Assembly (NCBI RefSeq): GCF_001425325.1
Contig: NZ_LMEH01000001.1
Coordinates: 2,311,837 to 2,375,836, forward strand
DNA: 64,000 nucleotides
DNA from: Leifsonia sp. Root1293
GTDB lineage: Bacteria; Actinomycetota; Actinomycetes; Actinomycetales; Microbacteriaceae
Reading direction: 5' to 3'
Shown: in pieces, positions 7,858 through 17,689 of the stretch
Layout of the letters: each line of letters opens with the position of its first letter
Position numbering within the stretch: the stretch's first letter is position 1
Position numbers and translations under genes: made by a program
Notes under the pieces: model-generated
Seen by the model: the letters and a program-made list of their open reading frames with translations, nothing else
Database searches by the model: none
What the model was told of the DNA's origin: nothing

Positions 7858-8771
7858 GCGTCATCCTCCTTCCCGGGCTCGTGCTGCTCCGCCCACACTC
7901 CGACATGGTCGGTCTCGAGCTCCAGCCGTACCCGGCGTTCCAGTCCGAGCGCCTGTCGATAGCCGGCAGGCAGTTGCAGGCGACCGGCACGATCGAGCAC
8001 AGCGAACTCGCGTGCGATCACGTGCGAGTCGCCGAACTCATCGATCCGGGTGCTGCGCAGCACCTCTGAGGAGGTGCGGCCATCCCGGATGGCGAAGGTG
8101 AGCTGCACCTGGTCGGAGACCGCCGCGTCGTGCGTGACGATCACCACGGTCGTTCCTCGTTCCGCGTTGACCCGACGGAAGGCGGCGAACACCTCCTCGC
8201 CGGTGTCCGAGTCGAGCTCGCCGGTCGGTTCGTCGGCGAACACCAGTTTCGGCTCGTTGGCCAACGCCACGGCGATGGCCACCCGCTGCTGTTCCCCGCC
8301 CGAGAGCTCACCCGGGCGCCGCCCCGCCTTGTCGATCATGCCGAGGGATGCCAGCAGGTCACGGGCGCGCTCCCGTCGGGCGGAGGCGCGGGTGCCGCGC
8401 AGGCCCATCGGCAGCTCGACGTTCTCCAGTGCGCTGAGGTACGGCATGAGGTTGCGGCCGGTCTGCTGCCAGACGAAGCCGACGGTCGAACGCCGGTAGG
8501 CGAGCCGATCTGCTGCGGACATGGTCATCAGGTCCCAGCCCGCGACCCTCGCCGCACCCGCTGTCGCCGCGTCGAGCCCGGAGAGGATGCCGAGCAGGGT
8601 CGACTTGCCCGATCCGGATGCGCCCACGATGGCCACCATCGCACCCTCCTCCACGAGCAGGTCGAGGCCCTGCAGCGCCTGCACCTCGACATCCGCCGTC
8701 TGGTAGATGCGCACGAGGTTCTCGCACACGATCAGCGGATCCTTCGACAGCGCCATCGTCATCACACTCAT
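7854..8771 (-). CDS. ABC ATPase with C-terminal AbrB-like domain
   Basis: 305 residues, about 70 longer than a plain ATPase. Walker A GASGSGKST (50-58), LSGGEQQR signature (156-163), Walker B LVFADEP and switch His are present. After a short linker (235-252) comes a 40-residue C-terminal module: EFAVLDRAGRLQLPAGYRQA, then a segment ending in LELETDHVGVW. This reads like a SpoVT/AbrB swapped-hairpin element ('D..GRl.LP...r..L.l...v.l'). Such modules normally bind DNA or dimerise; here it could control ATPase dimerisation. Overlaps both neighbours by ATGA, so it belongs to the FtsX operon. Confidence 0.85.
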   Translation of the reverse strand: MSVMTMALSKDPLIVCENLVRIYQTADVEVQALQGLDLLVEEGAMVAIVGASGSGKSTLLGILSGLDAATAGAARVAGWDLMTMSAADRLAYRRSTVGFVWQQTGRNLMPYLSALENVELPMGLRGTRASARRERARDLLASLGMIDKAGRRPGELSGGEQQRVAIAVALANEPKLVFADEPTGELDSDTGEEVFAAFRRVNAERGTTVVIVTHDAAVSDQVQLTFAIRDGRTSSEVLRSTRIDEFGDSHVIAREFAVLDRAGRLQLPAGYRQALGLERRVRLELETDHVGVWAEQHEPGKEDDA

Positions 8772-11632
8772 ATCGTCTCCCCTGCTCTCAGCACATCCCG
8801 CGAACGTCGCTGCCGTGAGGCCAACGCGTCGATCCCCAACCCGACCGCGAGGGCTGCGACGAGTCCGCCCACGAGCACCGCGGCAGTCTCGGGCGGCACG
8901 ACCGGATGCGGCGCACCGAGTCCGCCGGTGAGCGTGGCCAGTCCGAGGCCCGAACTCGTCATCCAGACGATGGCCACACCGGTCGCAGCGCCGCCGATCA
9001 CGGCCGCGATCACCAGCGGCAGTTCATCCGCCAGCCCTAGCCAGGCCCTCACCGAACCCGGCATCCCGACGGTGCGCAGCAGTGCCGCCGATCGGGCGCG
9101 CTCACGGCTGCCTCCGGCGATCCACCCGGCGAAGCCGATGAGGGCGAGCACCGCCAGCAGGGCGATGCCCCAGCCGAACCCGGCCTGAACGCCGGCGGCG
9201 GCGGCAGTGTCGCGCCAGTGCTCCAGCCAGCCCGTTCGGGTGGTCACGTGACCTACGTTTGCGCTTCGGGCAGCCTGCGCCGCACCGGGCCCGGCCACCA
9301 GGAGCGTGTCGGCGTGCCCCGCATCCGACCCGGCATCGGCCAGCGCCGCCGCGAGCCCGGCGAGGTCGACGTACAGGAAGGGGCCGGCCTCGGTTCCGCT
9401 CGGGCCGGCATCGATCGTGGCGACGACGTGCACAGGTACCTTCTGGTGATCGATCTCGAGTGTGATGTCGTCGCCGATCAGTCGCTCGGCAAGCCCGCGA
9501 TCGACGATGGCGGGCAAGACCTCGCCGGCGGACGGCTCGAGCGAGTGGAAGAGGGCTGCATCCGTCGAGGCATCAGCACCGGCCGACCCCACGATCCCCG
9601 GAAGCGCAGGCAACACTGCCACCAGCTCGGCGTGGTGCCTGTCGACCGCGAGCACTGTGGCCAGCGACGATGCGGTGCCGAGGTCGATCGTGGCCGCGGG
9701 GGCGGTGAACTGGGCGGATGCGGCCTGCACGCCGGGCGAACTCCTCACCTGGTCGGCGATCTCCGCCGTCACCGCGCCGTCGATGCGCGCGTCGGCGCCG
9801 ACCCTCGCCCACGCGGCGTCCTCCTGCCCCGACCGCACCGTCGTCGCCAGTGTCGCGTCGGCCGCGAGGAGCGCGACAGCCAGGGTCAGCGCCAGGAGGG
9901 GAAGCACGGCGAGCGAGCCCTCCGCGCGCACGGAGGCGAGCAGCCCCCACGGGCCCCGAGCGCGGCGTGTCAGGGCCGCGACGGCGCGCACCGGCCAGCG
10001 GTACACCCGCAGCACGAGCACCGTCACCGCGGCCGCGGCCAGCACCGGCGCCGCGGCGGCGATCAGGTCGATGCCGCCGCCGCCGATCATCAGCCCGCGC
10101 GACTGCAGCGACAGCATCGCGAGAACGGCGAGCACGACCACGGAGATGTCGACGACCGCCCGCCCGGTGGTCTTCCTCCGCTGCAGGGCGTCGCGATCAC
10201 GTCGGTTGGCCGGTGCACGCCGACCGCCGGCCTGCCGGCCCGCCCCGACGACAGCCTGCACGGGCAGGGCCAGCACGGCCACGGCGAGCACCACGAGGGG
10301 CCAGGCGAGCTCGAGCGTCGCACTGGACTGGATGGCCGCAGCCACCCCGATGCCGATCGCGAAGGCCGCGGTTCCGAGAACCAGCGCCTCCCAGCCTGCG
10401 CGCAGGGCCACCGCGGCGAGCGAGGAGCCCCGCGCCCGCTCGAGGGCGACATCCGCAGCCCTCCGGCGCACCAGGATGCCGCCGATGATCAGCAGCACGA
10501 GAACGGCCACTGAGAGGATCCCGACCGTGAGCACGGTGAAGTGCGCACGCACCGTGGTCGCCATCACTACGAAGGCGTCCTGCACATCATCGAAGTCGCT
10601 GCGCACCTCGATCGTGAGCGCCGAGTCCGACAGCAGTGGCGACGGGTCGAGCTGGAGCCGTCGCGATTCGAGGGCGACCTCGTCGACCAGCGCTCCGGTG
10701 AAGGCGCCGGCGTCTGGACGCACGCGCACGGTCGCGGTCGCGGGTTCGCCACCTGCGCGAACGGATGCCGCCAGCCCGGTCGGCGTCACCAGCACGGTGG
10801 AGCCCACCGAGGTCCCCTGGCCACTGGGCGCCGCAGCCGCGTAGGACGCCGGGATCTGACGGGCGCCTGCGGCCGCATCGGCGCCCGCATCCGCACCCGG
10901 CTGCTGCGCATCCGTGATGCCGACGATCACCAACTGCGCCGAGACCTCGCCGGCGAAGAGGAGCCCCAGCCGGGATCCGACCCCGAGACCGGCCGCGCGC
11001 GCGGAGGGCTCCGAGACGATGGCCTCGATGACGACGGCGTCGGTGTCTGCGGTGGCCGACTCGGCCGACGGCGCATCCGCCGGTGGCTCATCGGCCGGCA
11101 GCCGACCGTCGCTGAGGGCGAGCGTCTCGGATGCGGCGTCGGTCAACAGGCCGGCGCGGAGTGACACGCGCTTTGACGGGGCGGGCGAGCCGTCGACGGG
11201 CGCGGTCGCGATCGGCGGCGTCAGCACCGAGAAGGTCGTGTCGCGGTGCACGGCGGCGAGCGCCGGCGGCAGGTTGCCTGCCAGAGACCCCGCGACCTCG
11301 GCGATCTGATCGGGCGGAATCACGGGAACCGGCACCGACCGGCTCGGCGCGCCCACGAGCGCCCGCACCACGAGGTCGGCCGATGCGCCCGCCGTCGCCA
11401 CTGCATCGCGAGCTGAAGCGTCGGTCACGGCACCGGCCAGCCGCGGGGCGCCGATCGCGATCAGCAGCGTCAGGGAGAGCAGGAGCGTCCAGCTCACCAG
11501 CACGCCCAGATCCCGGCCGGCACGACGGCGTGGCAGCGTGAATCCGAAAGCGATCAGCGACCGCCAGCGCGCTGCGCCGTCTGGCCGGTCTGCGCCGTCT
11601 GGCCCGTCTGCTCGCGTCCGCGCCTCGGTCAT
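8768..11632 (-). CDS. Large FtsX-like ABC permease (second of operon)
   Basis: 954 residues from the ATG at 11632, which overlaps the stop of the upstream permease gene (ATGA 11629-11632). An open frame continues further upstream but runs antisense-like through the neighbour and is ignored. After an N-terminal membrane helix (SWTLLLSLTLLIAIGAP) comes a large extracytoplasmic region, then several membrane helices with FtsX/MacB-like spacing. A second extracytoplasmic region and C-terminal helices follow. Such duplicated-core permeases do not pump in the classic way but couple ATP hydrolysis to periplasmic or extracellular work. Substrate unknown. Confidence 0.85.
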   Translation of the reverse strand: MTEARTRADGPDGADRPDGAARWRSLIAFGFTLPRRRAGRDLGVLVSWTLLLSLTLLIAIGAPRLAGAVTDASARDAVATAGASADLVVRALVGAPSRSVPVPVIPPDQIAEVAGSLAGNLPPALAAVHRDTTFSVLTPPIATAPVDGSPAPSKRVSLRAGLLTDAASETLALSDGRLPADEPPADAPSAESATADTDAVVIEAIVSEPSARAAGLGVGSRLGLLFAGEVSAQLVIVGITDAQQPGADAGADAAAGARQIPASYAAAAPSGQGTSVGSTVLVTPTGLAASVRAGGEPATATVRVRPDAGAFTGALVDEVALESRRLQLDPSPLLSDSALTIEVRSDFDDVQDAFVVMATTVRAHFTVLTVGILSVAVLVLLIIGGILVRRRAADVALERARGSSLAAVALRAGWEALVLGTAAFAIGIGVAAAIQSSATLELAWPLVVLAVAVLALPVQAVVGAGRQAGGRRAPANRRDRDALQRRKTTGRAVVDISVVVLAVLAMLSLQSRGLMIGGGGIDLIAAAAPVLAAAAVTVLVLRVYRWPVRAVAALTRRARGPWGLLASVRAEGSLAVLPLLALTLAVALLAADATLATTVRSGQEDAAWARVGADARIDGAVTAEIADQVRSSPGVQAASAQFTAPAATIDLGTASSLATVLAVDRHHAELVAVLPALPGIVGSAGADASTDAALFHSLEPSAGEVLPAIVDRGLAERLIGDDITLEIDHQKVPVHVVATIDAGPSGTEAGPFLYVDLAGLAAALADAGSDAGHADTLLVAGPGAAQAARSANVGHVTTRTGWLEHWRDTAAAAGVQAGFGWGIALLAVLALIGFAGWIAGGSRERARSAALLRTVGMPGSVRAWLGLADELPLVIAAVIGGAATGVAIVWMTSSGLGLATLTGGLGAPHPVVPPETAAVLVGGLVAALAVGLGIDALASRQRRSRDVLRAGETI

Positions 11633-14600
11633 TCGGCGGCCCCCCGCAGCGCGCTCGCCGGCTCCTCGAGACGCTGGCGGAGTCCGACCACGCTCACCAC
11701 GACCGCGATGACCGCCACCAGACCCAGTGCGAGAGCACCGACCTGCAGCCACGGAATCGAGACCACGACCGAGGGCACGGCGGGCGCACCGCTCGGCGAC
11801 ACCGCGACGACCGGCGCCGTCATCGTGGAGAGCAGCAGTCCGATGGCCACACCGAAGACGATGCCGAGTGCTCCGACCACGAGCGCCTCGGCGGCGATCA
11901 ACCCCGTCAGGGCGGAGCGGGGCAGGCCGATGGCGCGCAGCTGCGCGAACTCCAGCCGGCGCGCACGCACGGTCGCGGCCGTGTGCGCCGCGAATCCGAT
12001 CGCGGCCAGCACCGCCGATCCGCCCACCACCAGAAGAAGGGCCGCCTGGGCCGCAATGCGCAGCGGACCGCTCTGCAGGGCGCGGGCGAGGCCGTCGACG
12101 CTGAGGGTGGGCTGACGTCCCGCAGGCGACGGATGCGCGGCCGCATAGGTCTCGCCCGTTCCGTCCGGCACGTCGACCCACCACTCGTCGACCGAGGTGC
12201 CGTGCTGCCCCGCCTGCACGAGCGAGCGGGCGAGGGCCTGCTGATCGACCACGACCACGGCGCCTTCCGGGCCGTCGACTCCCGTGCGCAGGCTGCTGCC
12301 CGACACCCCGGGCACGAGCGCCGCCGAACCGCTCAGCACGATCGGCACCCGTGCTCCGGCGATGCCGAGCGAGAGCGGCATGACGTCGGTCAGCCCGAGC
12401 TGCTCCACGAGCTCCTCCGACACCACGGCCGCCAGGCCCGTGGTCGGGAGCCATCCGAGAAGAACGTAGCTCGCCGGGTTCACGGCGAGGTCAGTGGGCA
12501 GCTGCACGTCCATCCGCAGCTGCGAGCCGACCGGGACATCGCCGGTGAGAGGTGCCTCGCCGAACTTCACGTTCGTCGACGCCTTCCAGGCCGTCGCGGG
12601 CGCCATCTCGACGGGGCGCGCGGTGAGCCCGGCCGCTTCGGTGGCCGGCGGCCCTGTCAGTGCTGCGACGTCGCCGACCAGCACTTCGGCGGATGCTCCC
12701 GGCTGGCTGGCGTAGCCCTCCGGGTCGCTGGCGAAGATGTCGACCTGCAGGCCGACCAGCCGCATCCGCTCGTCGTCGGCCTGGGCTGCTGCGGGCTGCG
12801 CGGATGCGGGCACCGATTCCTCCGCGGATGCGGCCGGCAGCACCCCTCGCAGCGCAACCGGCTGACCGTCCAGCACCGCGGACCCGAGGTCGAGCGTGCC
12901 GAGCAGGCCGGCCGAATTCTCGAGCACCGCATAGATGCGTGCCGTCGCGCCGGGCAGGGGCGCATCAGCATCGCCGACGGTCACCGTGGCGGCCACGCCG
13001 CGCATCTCGTCACCGAGCTCGACCCCATCGGTGATCCCGGCCGCCCGTTCGGCGGCCAGGCCCTTCGCCACGTCGTCGCCGCCCTCCGCACCGAGCCGGC
13101 CGCGCTGGATCAACGGCATGGCCGACTCCGGGAGGCCGAGCACCGTCGCGGATGCCACTCCCCTCGAGTCATCGGCGGTGAGCTCCGCGCCGGCCGTCGC
13201 CAGCCGGGCCGATCGCCGCATCACCGGCTGCGGTTCGCCGATGGCACCGCCTGCGAGTTCGGCCCGCCGCGATGCAGGGTCGACTCCGTCGGCGGACACC
13301 ACGACGGGCGCGCCCAGGGCGAGGGTCGCCTGGTCGACCTGCGCCTGCCGCCAGGTGGAGAGGAAGACGACGCCGAAGCTGCTGACGCCGAGCGCGAGCG
13401 TCAACAGCAGCACGGCCGCCGTGGCGCTGCGAGCGCGGCGGGCGACCTCCCACGTCGCGAGCGGCAGCACCACCCGTCGTGAGCGGGACGCGAGGGCATC
13501 GAGAGGCTTGCCCGCGAGCGGGATGAGATGCGCCGCCACCAGCGCACCGGCCACGAGCACGAGCGTCGGCGCGGCCACGAGAACCGGATCGATGGCGAAT
13601 GCCGCCTGCGGATCGACCGGGCTGCGGTAGGCGAGCAGTCGCACCAGGGCGACGCCCGCGACCACCACGACCGCCAGATCGATGCCGGCGCGCAGCAGGC
13701 CGCCGGCGCGGCCCCGGCTGGAACGGTCGTCCTCCCGGTCTGCGCGCAGCACAGGTGCGGCGAGCACCACCACGAAGGCTGCGGCCACGCCCGCCGACAC
13801 CGCCCACACCGACGGCGGCACCGTGAATCCGCGCGGCATCCCCGCTGCCGTCATGGCCGGCAGGGTCGCGATGGCGGTGTAGACGAGGCCCGCCAGCACT
13901 GGTGCCAGCGCCAGAGTCGCGACGGCCAGGATCACACCCTCGAACACCGACATCGCCAGCAGCTGCCCTGTCGATCCGCCGCGGGCTCGGAACAGCCCCC
14001 GTTGCACGGCTCGGCTGTCGGTGAGCAGACCGGCGGTCTGCGCGAGAGCGAAGAGAGCGACCACCAGCAGGAGCAGCACGACCACGGCCACGGTGGATCG
14101 CGTCACGACGAGGTTCGCCGATGCCCGGGCCACCGTCGCGGGGAGGTCGCTCGACGACGAGACGCTGTCGGCGATGTTCCCGACCCCCACGGTGATCGCC
14201 TCCGGCAGCTCACCGAGGTGCTCATTGAGGGCTGGCAGCTGCTCGGCGGTCACGGCACTGAAGTGGGGACGGATGGTGATGCCGATGCGCTGCACCGGCA
14301 CCCCAGCGGCATCCAGAGCTCCCGTGCCGGCCACGAGCGGCCCGAAGCCGTGCACGGGAACGTAGACGCTGACTCGCGGCTTCGGGAACCCGGGCACATC
14401 GCCCTGCCCGGCGAACGGGTCGTTCGCCCAGAACGCACTCGTGGGGTCGTGCGCCCGGTACACCCCGACGACGCGCACCGATACCGGCGCGTCCTTCGCG
14501 CCGGCCTCGACGCTCAGCCGATCGCCGACGGCCAGCCCGAAGGCCTGGGCCGCCGCGTCGGGGATGGCGACGGCCACCTCCCGCGTCGATGCTCCGGATG

Positions 14601-15111
14601 CGGCGTCCGGTGCGGTGTCGGATGCCGCCTCGGGAAAGGAGCCGCTCACGAGATCGGCGTTGTCGGCGAAGTCGTCGTATTGCGCCAGGTACGTCAGCGC
14701 CGGGGTGTCCTCATCACGGTCGGGCACGCGCGCGAAATCGGTGACGGCGGTGGATGCTGTCGTCACATCGAGCCCGCCGAGCACGGAGTCCTGCACAGCG
14801 GTGGTCGCGGCGTCGGTCACGGCCCCGACGGGCACCGCGGGGCGGAAGACGTCGACCGTGATGTCGACGCTGGCATCCGTCGCCCCCGTCAGAGTGCTGC
14901 GCAGGCCGGCGGGCTCGGTCACCACGATCAGGAGCACCAACGCGGCGATCGCGGTGGTGGCCGCAACAGCCAGCGCGAACGCGACCAGCAGCAGACGGGC
15001 ATCGGCCAGCATCCGCCGCAGCGCTGTGCGCAGCATCCAGACAGCGCTCATCCTGCGGTCACCGGGGCGCCTCGTTGCGCGGCTCCGCGCGGGTGTGGGG
15101 AGTGCACTCAT
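11629..15111 (-). CDS. Large FtsX-like ABC permease (first of operon)
   Basis: 1160 residues if started at the ATG at 15111, preceded by GGGGAGACGGGGG; GTG and ATG alternatives lie at 15150 and 15051. An N-terminal helix (LLLVAFALAVAATTAIAALV) is followed by a long outer region. A membrane bundle comes next, with TGQLLAMSVFEGVILAVATL, then a second outer region and three C-terminal helices including RARRLEFAQLRAIGLPRS. That last segment is the FtsX core motif before the coupling region. It shares architecture with the next permease but not close sequence, so the pair probably forms a heterodimer served by the two ATPases downstream. Confidence 0.85.
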   Translation of the reverse strand: MSALPTPARSRATRRPGDRRMSAVWMLRTALRRMLADARLLLVAFALAVAATTAIAALVLLIVVTEPAGLRSTLTGATDASVDITVDVFRPAVPVGAVTDAATTAVQDSVLGGLDVTTASTAVTDFARVPDRDEDTPALTYLAQYDDFADNADLVSGSFPEAASDTAPDAASGASTREVAVAIPDAAAQAFGLAVGDRLSVEAGAKDAPVSVRVVGVYRAHDPTSAFWANDPFAGQGDVPGFPKPRVSVYVPVHGFGPLVAGTGALDAAGVPVQRIGITIRPHFSAVTAEQLPALNEHLGELPEAITVGVGNIADSVSSSSDLPATVARASANLVVTRSTVAVVVLLLLVVALFALAQTAGLLTDSRAVQRGLFRARGGSTGQLLAMSVFEGVILAVATLALAPVLAGLVYTAIATLPAMTAAGMPRGFTVPPSVWAVSAGVAAAFVVVLAAPVLRADREDDRSSRGRAGGLLRAGIDLAVVVVAGVALVRLLAYRSPVDPQAAFAIDPVLVAAPTLVLVAGALVAAHLIPLAGKPLDALASRSRRVVLPLATWEVARRARSATAAVLLLTLALGVSSFGVVFLSTWRQAQVDQATLALGAPVVVSADGVDPASRRAELAGGAIGEPQPVMRRSARLATAGAELTADDSRGVASATVLGLPESAMPLIQRGRLGAEGGDDVAKGLAAERAAGITDGVELGDEMRGVAATVTVGDADAPLPGATARIYAVLENSAGLLGTLDLGSAVLDGQPVALRGVLPAASAEESVPASAQPAAAQADDERMRLVGLQVDIFASDPEGYASQPGASAEVLVGDVAALTGPPATEAAGLTARPVEMAPATAWKASTNVKFGEAPLTGDVPVGSQLRMDVQLPTDLAVNPASYVLLGWLPTTGLAAVVSEELVEQLGLTDVMPLSLGIAGARVPIVLSGSAALVPGVSGSSLRTGVDGPEGAVVVVDQQALARSLVQAGQHGTSVDEWWVDVPDGTGETYAAAHPSPAGRQPTLSVDGLARALQSGPLRIAAQAALLLVVGGSAVLAAIGFAAHTAATVRARRLEFAQLRAIGLPRSALTGLIAAEALVVGALGIVFGVAIGLLLSTMTAPVVAVSPSGAPAVPSVVVSIPWLQVGALALGLVAVIAVVVSVVGLRQRLEEPASALRGAAE

Positions 15112-15149
15112 CCCCCGTCTCCCCGGCGCCCGTCGTCGGGCGCCCGGCA

Positions 15150-15155
15150 AGTCTA
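15150..15155 (-). promoter_or_regulatory. Putative -10 (TAGACT) of the FtsX-ABC operon
   Basis: On the minus strand TAGACT lies about 38 bases upstream of the ATG at 15111 in the 116-base gap after the DUF885 fragment. No clear -35 at standard spacing. Confidence 0.3.
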
Positions 15156-15227
15156 ATGGGGGCTCCGGCAGCTATCTGCGGACAATCGACGCGCGCCGAG
15201 CTGGTCGCCGCTACAGGACCAGAGCCG

Positions 15228-16154
15228 TCACCGTGCGGCGTCGAGCACGTCGACATCCGAGCGATCGCCGAGCAGTTCCCAGCGCAGGAGCGACACCGGC
15301 ACGTTGCCGTTCTCCCAGAGGAAGTCGTGCAGGCGACGCAGGTCGAAGGCGTCGCCATCCGCGACGGCCGCATCCGCCACCAGCCGCAGCACCTCGTGCT
15401 TGCCCACGTTGTACGACATCGCGAGCCCCGGCGTCGCGACGTACATGGCGGTCTCCTCTGTGGCCGTGGCGAGATCCATCGGCACCCGCTCCACGAAGAA
15501 GCGCACAGCATCCGCGTGGCTGAAGACACCGGTGACGAGGTTGACGTCGACGATCACGCGCAGCGCCCGCAGCCGCATGAAGTTGTGGACGATGACCTGC
15601 GAGTGCGGGGCGTCGGCGAACAGCCCGGCGGTGAGCATGAGCTCCTCGTTGTAGTGCGCGAGGCCCTCGTTGGGCACCGAGTCGTACACGTGGCGCCGCA
15701 GCGGACGCGGATTGCCCCAGGAGAGCGCGAGCTGCTGGGCATGCACTCCCTCGTGGATGATGCCGAGCCGCGGATCGCGCGCGCTCGCCGCGTCGAAGTA
15801 GGGCAGCTCGCTCGACGGCTCGGGGATGTACGAGGTGGCCGTCTCATTGCGGGCGTGGTTGCCCAGGTCGTCGGTCACACCGAACATCGCGAACGGCGCG
15901 AGATAGGCGGGCGTCGCGGCGAACTCGTAGTGCCGCAGGCTCTCGGGCTGGCTGAGCAGGTCGTGCCGTTCATAGAAGGAGCGCACCTCCCGCTCCCCCT
16001 CGATCTGTGCCGACACTTCTGCGGCGACGGATGCCGCAACAACCTGGCCAATCTCAATCACCTCGTTGACTGGGCGCCTTGGTGAGCCGCTGAGCCCACC
16101 GTCTGGAGGGATCAGTCTCGACGCCCAAGACCTGCACAAGTCTCTGAGGGTCAA
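15228..16154 (-). pseudogene. DUF885 family protein, C-terminal fragment
   Basis: DUF885 proteins are usually about 550-600 residues; only about 280 residues of family sequence remain. Recognisable are FYERHDLLSQPESLRHYEFA, SYIPEPSSELPYFDAASARD, RLGIIHEGVHAQQLALSWGN (HExxH-like metal motif near residue 133), YDSVPNEGLAHYNEE and RLRALRVIVDVNLVTG. The first 30 residues (MTLRDLCRSW...) are unrelated to the family as I know it, and they run into the end of the defence operon at 16151. The N-terminal half is absent from the window, including the far side of the operon. The simplest reading is that insertion or deletion at the operon boundary destroyed the gene; it is probably not functional. Confidence 0.7.
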
Positions 16155-17689
16155 TCGTCGGCGGCGGGCAAGTCAAGCGTGTCCTGATCCGATTCCGTGT
16201 CTCCATCGAGTCGGATGCAGAGGCGCTTGGCCCGCGTCAGGGCGACGTACACGACACAGTGCTCGTCCTCCAGCTCGTGCAAGCCCGTCGTCAGGAGCGC
16301 ACGCTGTGCCCTCGTTAGGACGACGCCGACTCGTTCCCATTCGCGGCCCTTCGCCTGATAGACAGTGAGGCCAGGGACTACGGAGTCCTTGGCAAGTCGC
16401 GCGGCGAGACGTTCCAACTGCGCGATCCGCTCGATCTCAGCCGTGGCACCTAGGCGACGCGGCCGACTGACGCCAAAATCCCGGATTGCATCCCTCAGTC
16501 CGTCGAGAGCGTCAGTGGGCGCTCTGCCTGTGCGCAACCCGGCCACTATCGGCTGCAGGACTCGATCTTGCGCCGCCTGGAACCTCTCACGATCAAGCCC
16601 GAGCCTGGCGATCGCTGACTCTCGCCCAAATGAGTTCACACCGAGACGCCCGCGCGTCACGACATCCAACAGCAAGTTGAGCGCGGCGTCCGTCGCATTC
16701 TCAATCGTGCGGAACGACAAGGGGAGAATGTTATCCCCGGCCGACCAGAGCGGTCGCCAGGTGCGAGCGAGTGCCACATCGACCTGCTCGCTTGTCCCCC
16801 GGGGCAGGCTCACGGGCTCGCCATTTCTGAGCGCCCTCGCCAGCTGCGGCATTTGATCACCGACGAATCGAAAGGACTGCGGCTGCTCGTACTCGACGAA
16901 CCTGTCCGTGGTCGCAGCGAGGAGACGCTGCACCTCATCCGGTGTTGCGCCGCGCCACTTGTAGAGCGCCTGCCAAGGGTCGCCGATCAAGGTCACGTCC
17001 AGACCAGCTTCGGCCGCAAGGTGGGCGACCTTGAGGTCCAGGAAGGCAGCGTCGTACACCTCGTCAACGACGAGCGCGCGGTAGTTCTCCGCCAACCATG
17101 TCGTCGCGAACTCGCTCAGTTCATCGACTTGCATCGCAAACAACAGAATGTTGCGGACGTCGCCGTGACTCACGATGCCCGCACTGAGTAACGCGTCATG
17201 CGCTGCGACGTTTCCTATCCCGGTCGTTGGCTGCTCCACTCGGCGACCGCGGGAGACTACGTTGCGCTGTCCGTCGAGGGCAGCGACTCGTAGGAAGTTG
17301 CTGGGAGGCGCGAGGAAGCGAAACCCGGCAGAGCCCCGATAGTCGTCTCGAACGTCGAGTTCCCGCAGCCCGTTCGGCCAGTTGACAAGTCCGGCGTCGA
17401 GCAATCGGTGCAGCAGCTCGACATGCAAGTGATCGAAGGTAATCACTGTGTGGGGTGGCGCAATTGCGCCCCCACCCCACCGCGCGCTGATCCGCGCACG
17501 CAACTCGGCCACAGCCGCCCGGTTGAAGCTAAGCCCGAGAACACCTCGGTCGTCACCGACGAGATGCCGTTGGTAGCCGAATCGCTCGGCCGCGACCGTC
17601 GTCTTTCCGCTGCCCGGAGCGGACACGATGTTGACGAGGCGATCCTGAGCTGCTGCCGCGAGCGCCTGCTCGGGGGTGAGCCTCACCAT
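16151..17689 (-). CDS. UvrD/Rep-type helicase, GajB-like
   Basis: 512 residues, close to GajB of Gabija (about 500). Superfamily 1 motifs are intact: Walker A SAPGSGKTT (23-31), motif II VVDEVYD (207-213), motif III IGDPWQALYKWRGA (235-248), motif V-like TVYQAKGREWE and motif VI YVALTRAK near the C-terminus. Gabija pairs this helicase type with an OLD-family nuclease in the order gajA-gajB. Here the ATG at 17689 overlaps the end of the OLD gene by seven bases, the same order and coupling. In Gabija, GajB senses or amplifies DNA signals that unleash GajA. Assignment is from architecture; a database comparison is needed to call it true GajB. Confidence 0.75.
   Translation of the reverse strand: MVRLTPEQALAAAAQDRLVNIVSAPGSGKTTVAAERFGYQRHLVGDDRGVLGLSFNRAAVAELRARISARWGGGAIAPPHTVITFDHLHVELLHRLLDAGLVNWPNGLRELDVRDDYRGSAGFRFLAPPSNFLRVAALDGQRNVVSRGRRVEQPTTGIGNVAAHDALLSAGIVSHGDVRNILLFAMQVDELSEFATTWLAENYRALVVDEVYDAAFLDLKVAHLAAEAGLDVTLIGDPWQALYKWRGATPDEVQRLLAATTDRFVEYEQPQSFRFVGDQMPQLARALRNGEPVSLPRGTSEQVDVALARTWRPLWSAGDNILPLSFRTIENATDAALNLLLDVVTRGRLGVNSFGRESAIARLGLDRERFQAAQDRVLQPIVAGLRTGRAPTDALDGLRDAIRDFGVSRPRRLGATAEIERIAQLERLAARLAKDSVVPGLTVYQAKGREWERVGVVLTRAQRALLTTGLHELEDEHCVVYVALTRAKRLCIRLDGDTESDQDTLDLPAADD

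Noticed and set aside
11633..12454. Upstream extension of the second FtsX permease frame to 1228 residues
   Set aside because: It overlaps the first permease gene by 800 bases, has Arg/Gly-rich low-complexity translation, and the ATG at 11632 in an ATGA overlap is a far better start.
11983..15156. Long plus-strand open frames opposite the FtsX permeases
   Set aside because: Arg/His/Gly-rich translations with no family features, exactly antisense to well-supported genes; expected in GC-rich DNA.
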